Positions 62,828 to 64,000 of a DNA stretch of 64,000 nt are shown piece after piece. This DNA is from Gemmatimonadota bacterium. Lineage in GTDB: Bacteria > Latescibacterota > UBA2968 > GCA-2709665. Under the pieces are notes generated by a model. That model searched no databases and was not told the DNA's origin. It saw nothing but the letters and a program-made list of their open reading frames with translations. The first letter of the stretch is position 1. Every line of letters begins with the position of its first letter. The translations under genes were made by a program, and so were the position numbers. The DNA lies in the NCBI GenBank assembly GCA_028874335.1, contig JAPPJY010000078.1, positions 62,001-126,000 of the forward strand. Direction: 5' to 3'.

Positions 62828-63325
62828 TCAGTTTTGTCCATGATCAGGAATGCTGTCGATGAACTCGTCGACAAGCTTCCTGTTTCGGGCTGTGTCCAGG
62901 TTTTCGTCCAACACCTTGCCGGCGGCTTCGATGGCCAGACCGGCGGCATGCGTACGAAGTTCCTGGATCGCCTGCTCCTTTTCCTGCCGTATCGTCCGCC
63001 GGGCCTGCTCCAGCATCTGCCGGGCTTCGTCCGACGCGCGTTGACGCACTTCCTGGGCTGCACGCTCGGCCGCCTCCCGTCCTTCCGAGATGGCCTGTCG
63101 CGCCTCGGCCTGGGCCTGCTCCATTGCGCGCCGGTTTTCCTCGGCCGCACTCTGGGCTTCCTCCCTGGCTTTCTCCGCCTGGTTCAGGGAATCCCGAATG
63201 CGCCTTTCGCGCTCGTCCAGCATGGCCAGGAGCGGTTTCCATGCAACCTTCCTGAGAACGAGGAGCAGCAGGACGAAGGTAATTATGGTCCAGAACATCA
63301 GACCTGTATCGACATTCAGCAACAT
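62828..63325 (-). CDS. atpF: ATP synthase b subunit
   Basis: 165 residues. One N-terminal membrane helix (FWTIITFVLLLLVLRKVAWK, residues ~11-30) is followed by a long charged coiled coil (RDSLNQAEKAREEAQSAAEE and on) ending KLVDEFIDSIP. Length and layout are standard. It forms the peripheral stalk as a dimer. It lies between atpE (41-base gap) and atpH (15-base gap). Confidence 0.93.
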   Translation of the reverse strand: MLLNVDTGLMFWTIITFVLLLLVLRKVAWKPLLAMLDERERRIRDSLNQAEKAREEAQSAAEENRRAMEQAQAEARQAISEGREAAERAAQEVRQRASDEARQMLEQARRTIRQEKEQAIQELRTHAAGLAIEAAGKVLDENLDTARNRKLVDEFIDSIPDHGQN

Positions 63326-63366
63326 ACCCGTTCCTTTGGGTTAGACGTCCTCAACGGTATGCTCTC

Positions 63367-63618
63367 TCAGCCGCCTTTTGTCGCCAGAAGGAAGCAGACC
63401 ACCTGCCCGAAGAGCGCCACACCCTCGATGAAGGCCGCGGTAATGATCATGGAAGTCCGGATATCGCCTGCCGCTTCAGGCTGCCGTGCGGTGCCCTCCA
63501 CGGCCATACCGGCCAGACGTCCGATTCCAATTCCGGCGCCGATCGTTACCAGCCCCGCGCCAATGCCGGCGGACAAATAACCGTATGCTTCAGCCGCCAC
63601 GGATGCCACGTCTGCCAC
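63367..63618 (-). CDS. atpE: ATP synthase c subunit
   Basis: 83 residues from a GTG start (GGAGGAGGTG upstream). Two membrane helices form the hairpin: LSAGIGAGLVTIGAGIGIGR then the loop GMAVEGTARQPEA, then SMIITAAFIEGVALFGQVVC. The ion-binding Glu lies in AFIEGVALF. The Na+-type signature (Gln in helix 1 and Ser/Thr after Glu) is not seen, so proton coupling is likely. Confidence 0.95.
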   Translation of the reverse strand: MADVASVAAEAYGYLSAGIGAGLVTIGAGIGIGRLAGMAVEGTARQPEAAGDIRTSMIITAAFIEGVALFGQVVCFLLATKGG

Positions 63619-63643
63619 AACACACCTCCTCCGCTAGGAAGTT

Positions 63644-63809
63644 AAGAAGCTGTCTTAAAATTCCCAGCGGTCTTCGCGCGGCTGCAAAAGCGCCGGTCGG
63701 CGTTGGTCAAATCCACCCGTATAGACAAATAGGGTCGAATTTTCCCGCCTTGACCGCCACTTTTTCGCTCGCGCTCGGGAACTCACCGGTAATTTTAAAA
63801 CAACTTCCA
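63644..63809 (+). mobile_element. Repeat element C, copy 2 (between atpB and atpE)
   Basis: TTAAGAAGCTGTCTTAAAAT at the left and AATTTTAAAACAACTTCC at the right; interior nearly identical to the copy inside higB. Inverted relative to that copy. Confidence 0.8.
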
Positions 63810-63837
63810 AGGGTTTATAATGCAACGTTTCCAACAA

Positions 63838-64000
63838 TCAATGATCCTGATGCACCGCCATCCCGATGAAGACGGCGGATAACATGGTGAAGATATAAGC
63901 CTGCACCAATGCCACGAAGATTTCGAGCAGATAAATCGCCAGCGCGAACAGCACGGAAACAGGCGCAACGGCGTACGACTTGAACATGAAGATCAGTCCC
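63838..64000 (-). CDS. atpB: ATP synthase a subunit (C-terminal part)
   Basis: Only the last 53 residues lie in the window. Translated leftward from the edge they read as two transmembrane segments, ending in [18 protein letters not shown]. The signature [16 protein letters not shown] is that of the a subunit, which carries the proton half-channel and the essential Arg (outside the window). The TGA stop is at 63838. It is followed by repeat C and then atpE, so the order B, E, F, H, A, G, D, C is standard. Confidence 0.92.
   Translation of the reverse strand, partial: GLIFMFKSYAVAPVSVLFALAIYLLEIFVALVQAYIFTMLSAVFIGMAVHQDH

Overview
This 64 kb window is GC-rich bacterial chromosome from an organism that cannot be named from sequence alone. 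The gene mix points to an uncultured, carbohydrate-scavenging lineage of the Latescibacterota/Poribacteria kind. The mix includes GWxTD-domain proteins, tandem kelch lipoproteins, two heparinase II/III-family proteins, Gfo/Idh/MocA oxidoreductases, RraA-like and HpcH-like enzymes, and creatininase- and DegT-family enzymes; this taxonomic reading is inference. TTG and GTG starts are common, most genes have a clear purine-rich Shine-Dalgarno sequence, and intergenic space is full of short non-coding mobile repeats.

Layout. 1-5.0 kb: two paralogous GWxTD proteins (the first cut by the window edge) separated by a truncated phosphodiesterase-like relic. 5.3-18.5 kb: seven paralogous seven-bladed kelch lipoprotein genes, interrupted after the first by a secreted alpha/alpha-barrel protein, a HigB/HigA toxin-antitoxin pair whose toxin carries an in-frame repeat insertion, and an XRE regulator. 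18.8-20.4 kb: a TlpA-like thioredoxin, two gene relics and a membrane-anchored unknown. 21-24.2 kb: an HpcH/HpaI aldolase divergent from two Gfo/Idh/MocA dehydrogenases. 24.4-26.2 kb: recJ.

26.8-34.2 kb: an envelope-stress-like set (degenerate receiver, YbjN-like, PspA/YjfJ, DUF4178, membrane-fused polyamine aminopropyltransferase, doubled DUF350 protein, lipoprotein), with RraA-like and SDR genes between its parts. 34.4-52.7 kb: a catabolic and accessory island (two heparinase II/III proteins, CutC, P-loop kinase, DUF433 pair, triple DUF5069 protein, creatininase-like, DegT, C45 hydrolase, acetyl-xylan-esterase-like, isochorismatase-like, polysaccharide deacetylase, GNAT). 53.0-57.6 kb: YIP1 protein, a nucleotidyltransferase/Fic/Fic/nucleotidyltransferase cluster and a nitroreductase. 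57.8-64.0 kb: the F-type ATP synthase operon on the minus strand (atpB partial, E, F, H, A, G, D, C) ending in a strong terminator.

At least four families of small repeats with terminal inverted repeats or conserved composite structure are present: A (165 bp, four copies), B (160 bp, two copies plus a 70-bp deletion derivative), C (about 165 bp, two copies) and D (about 180 bp, two copies). There is also a family of AGCTATCAGCCGTCAGC-type heptad repeats at six loci. These repeats sit next to start and stop codons, inside the toxin gene and in three gaps of the ATP synthase operon.
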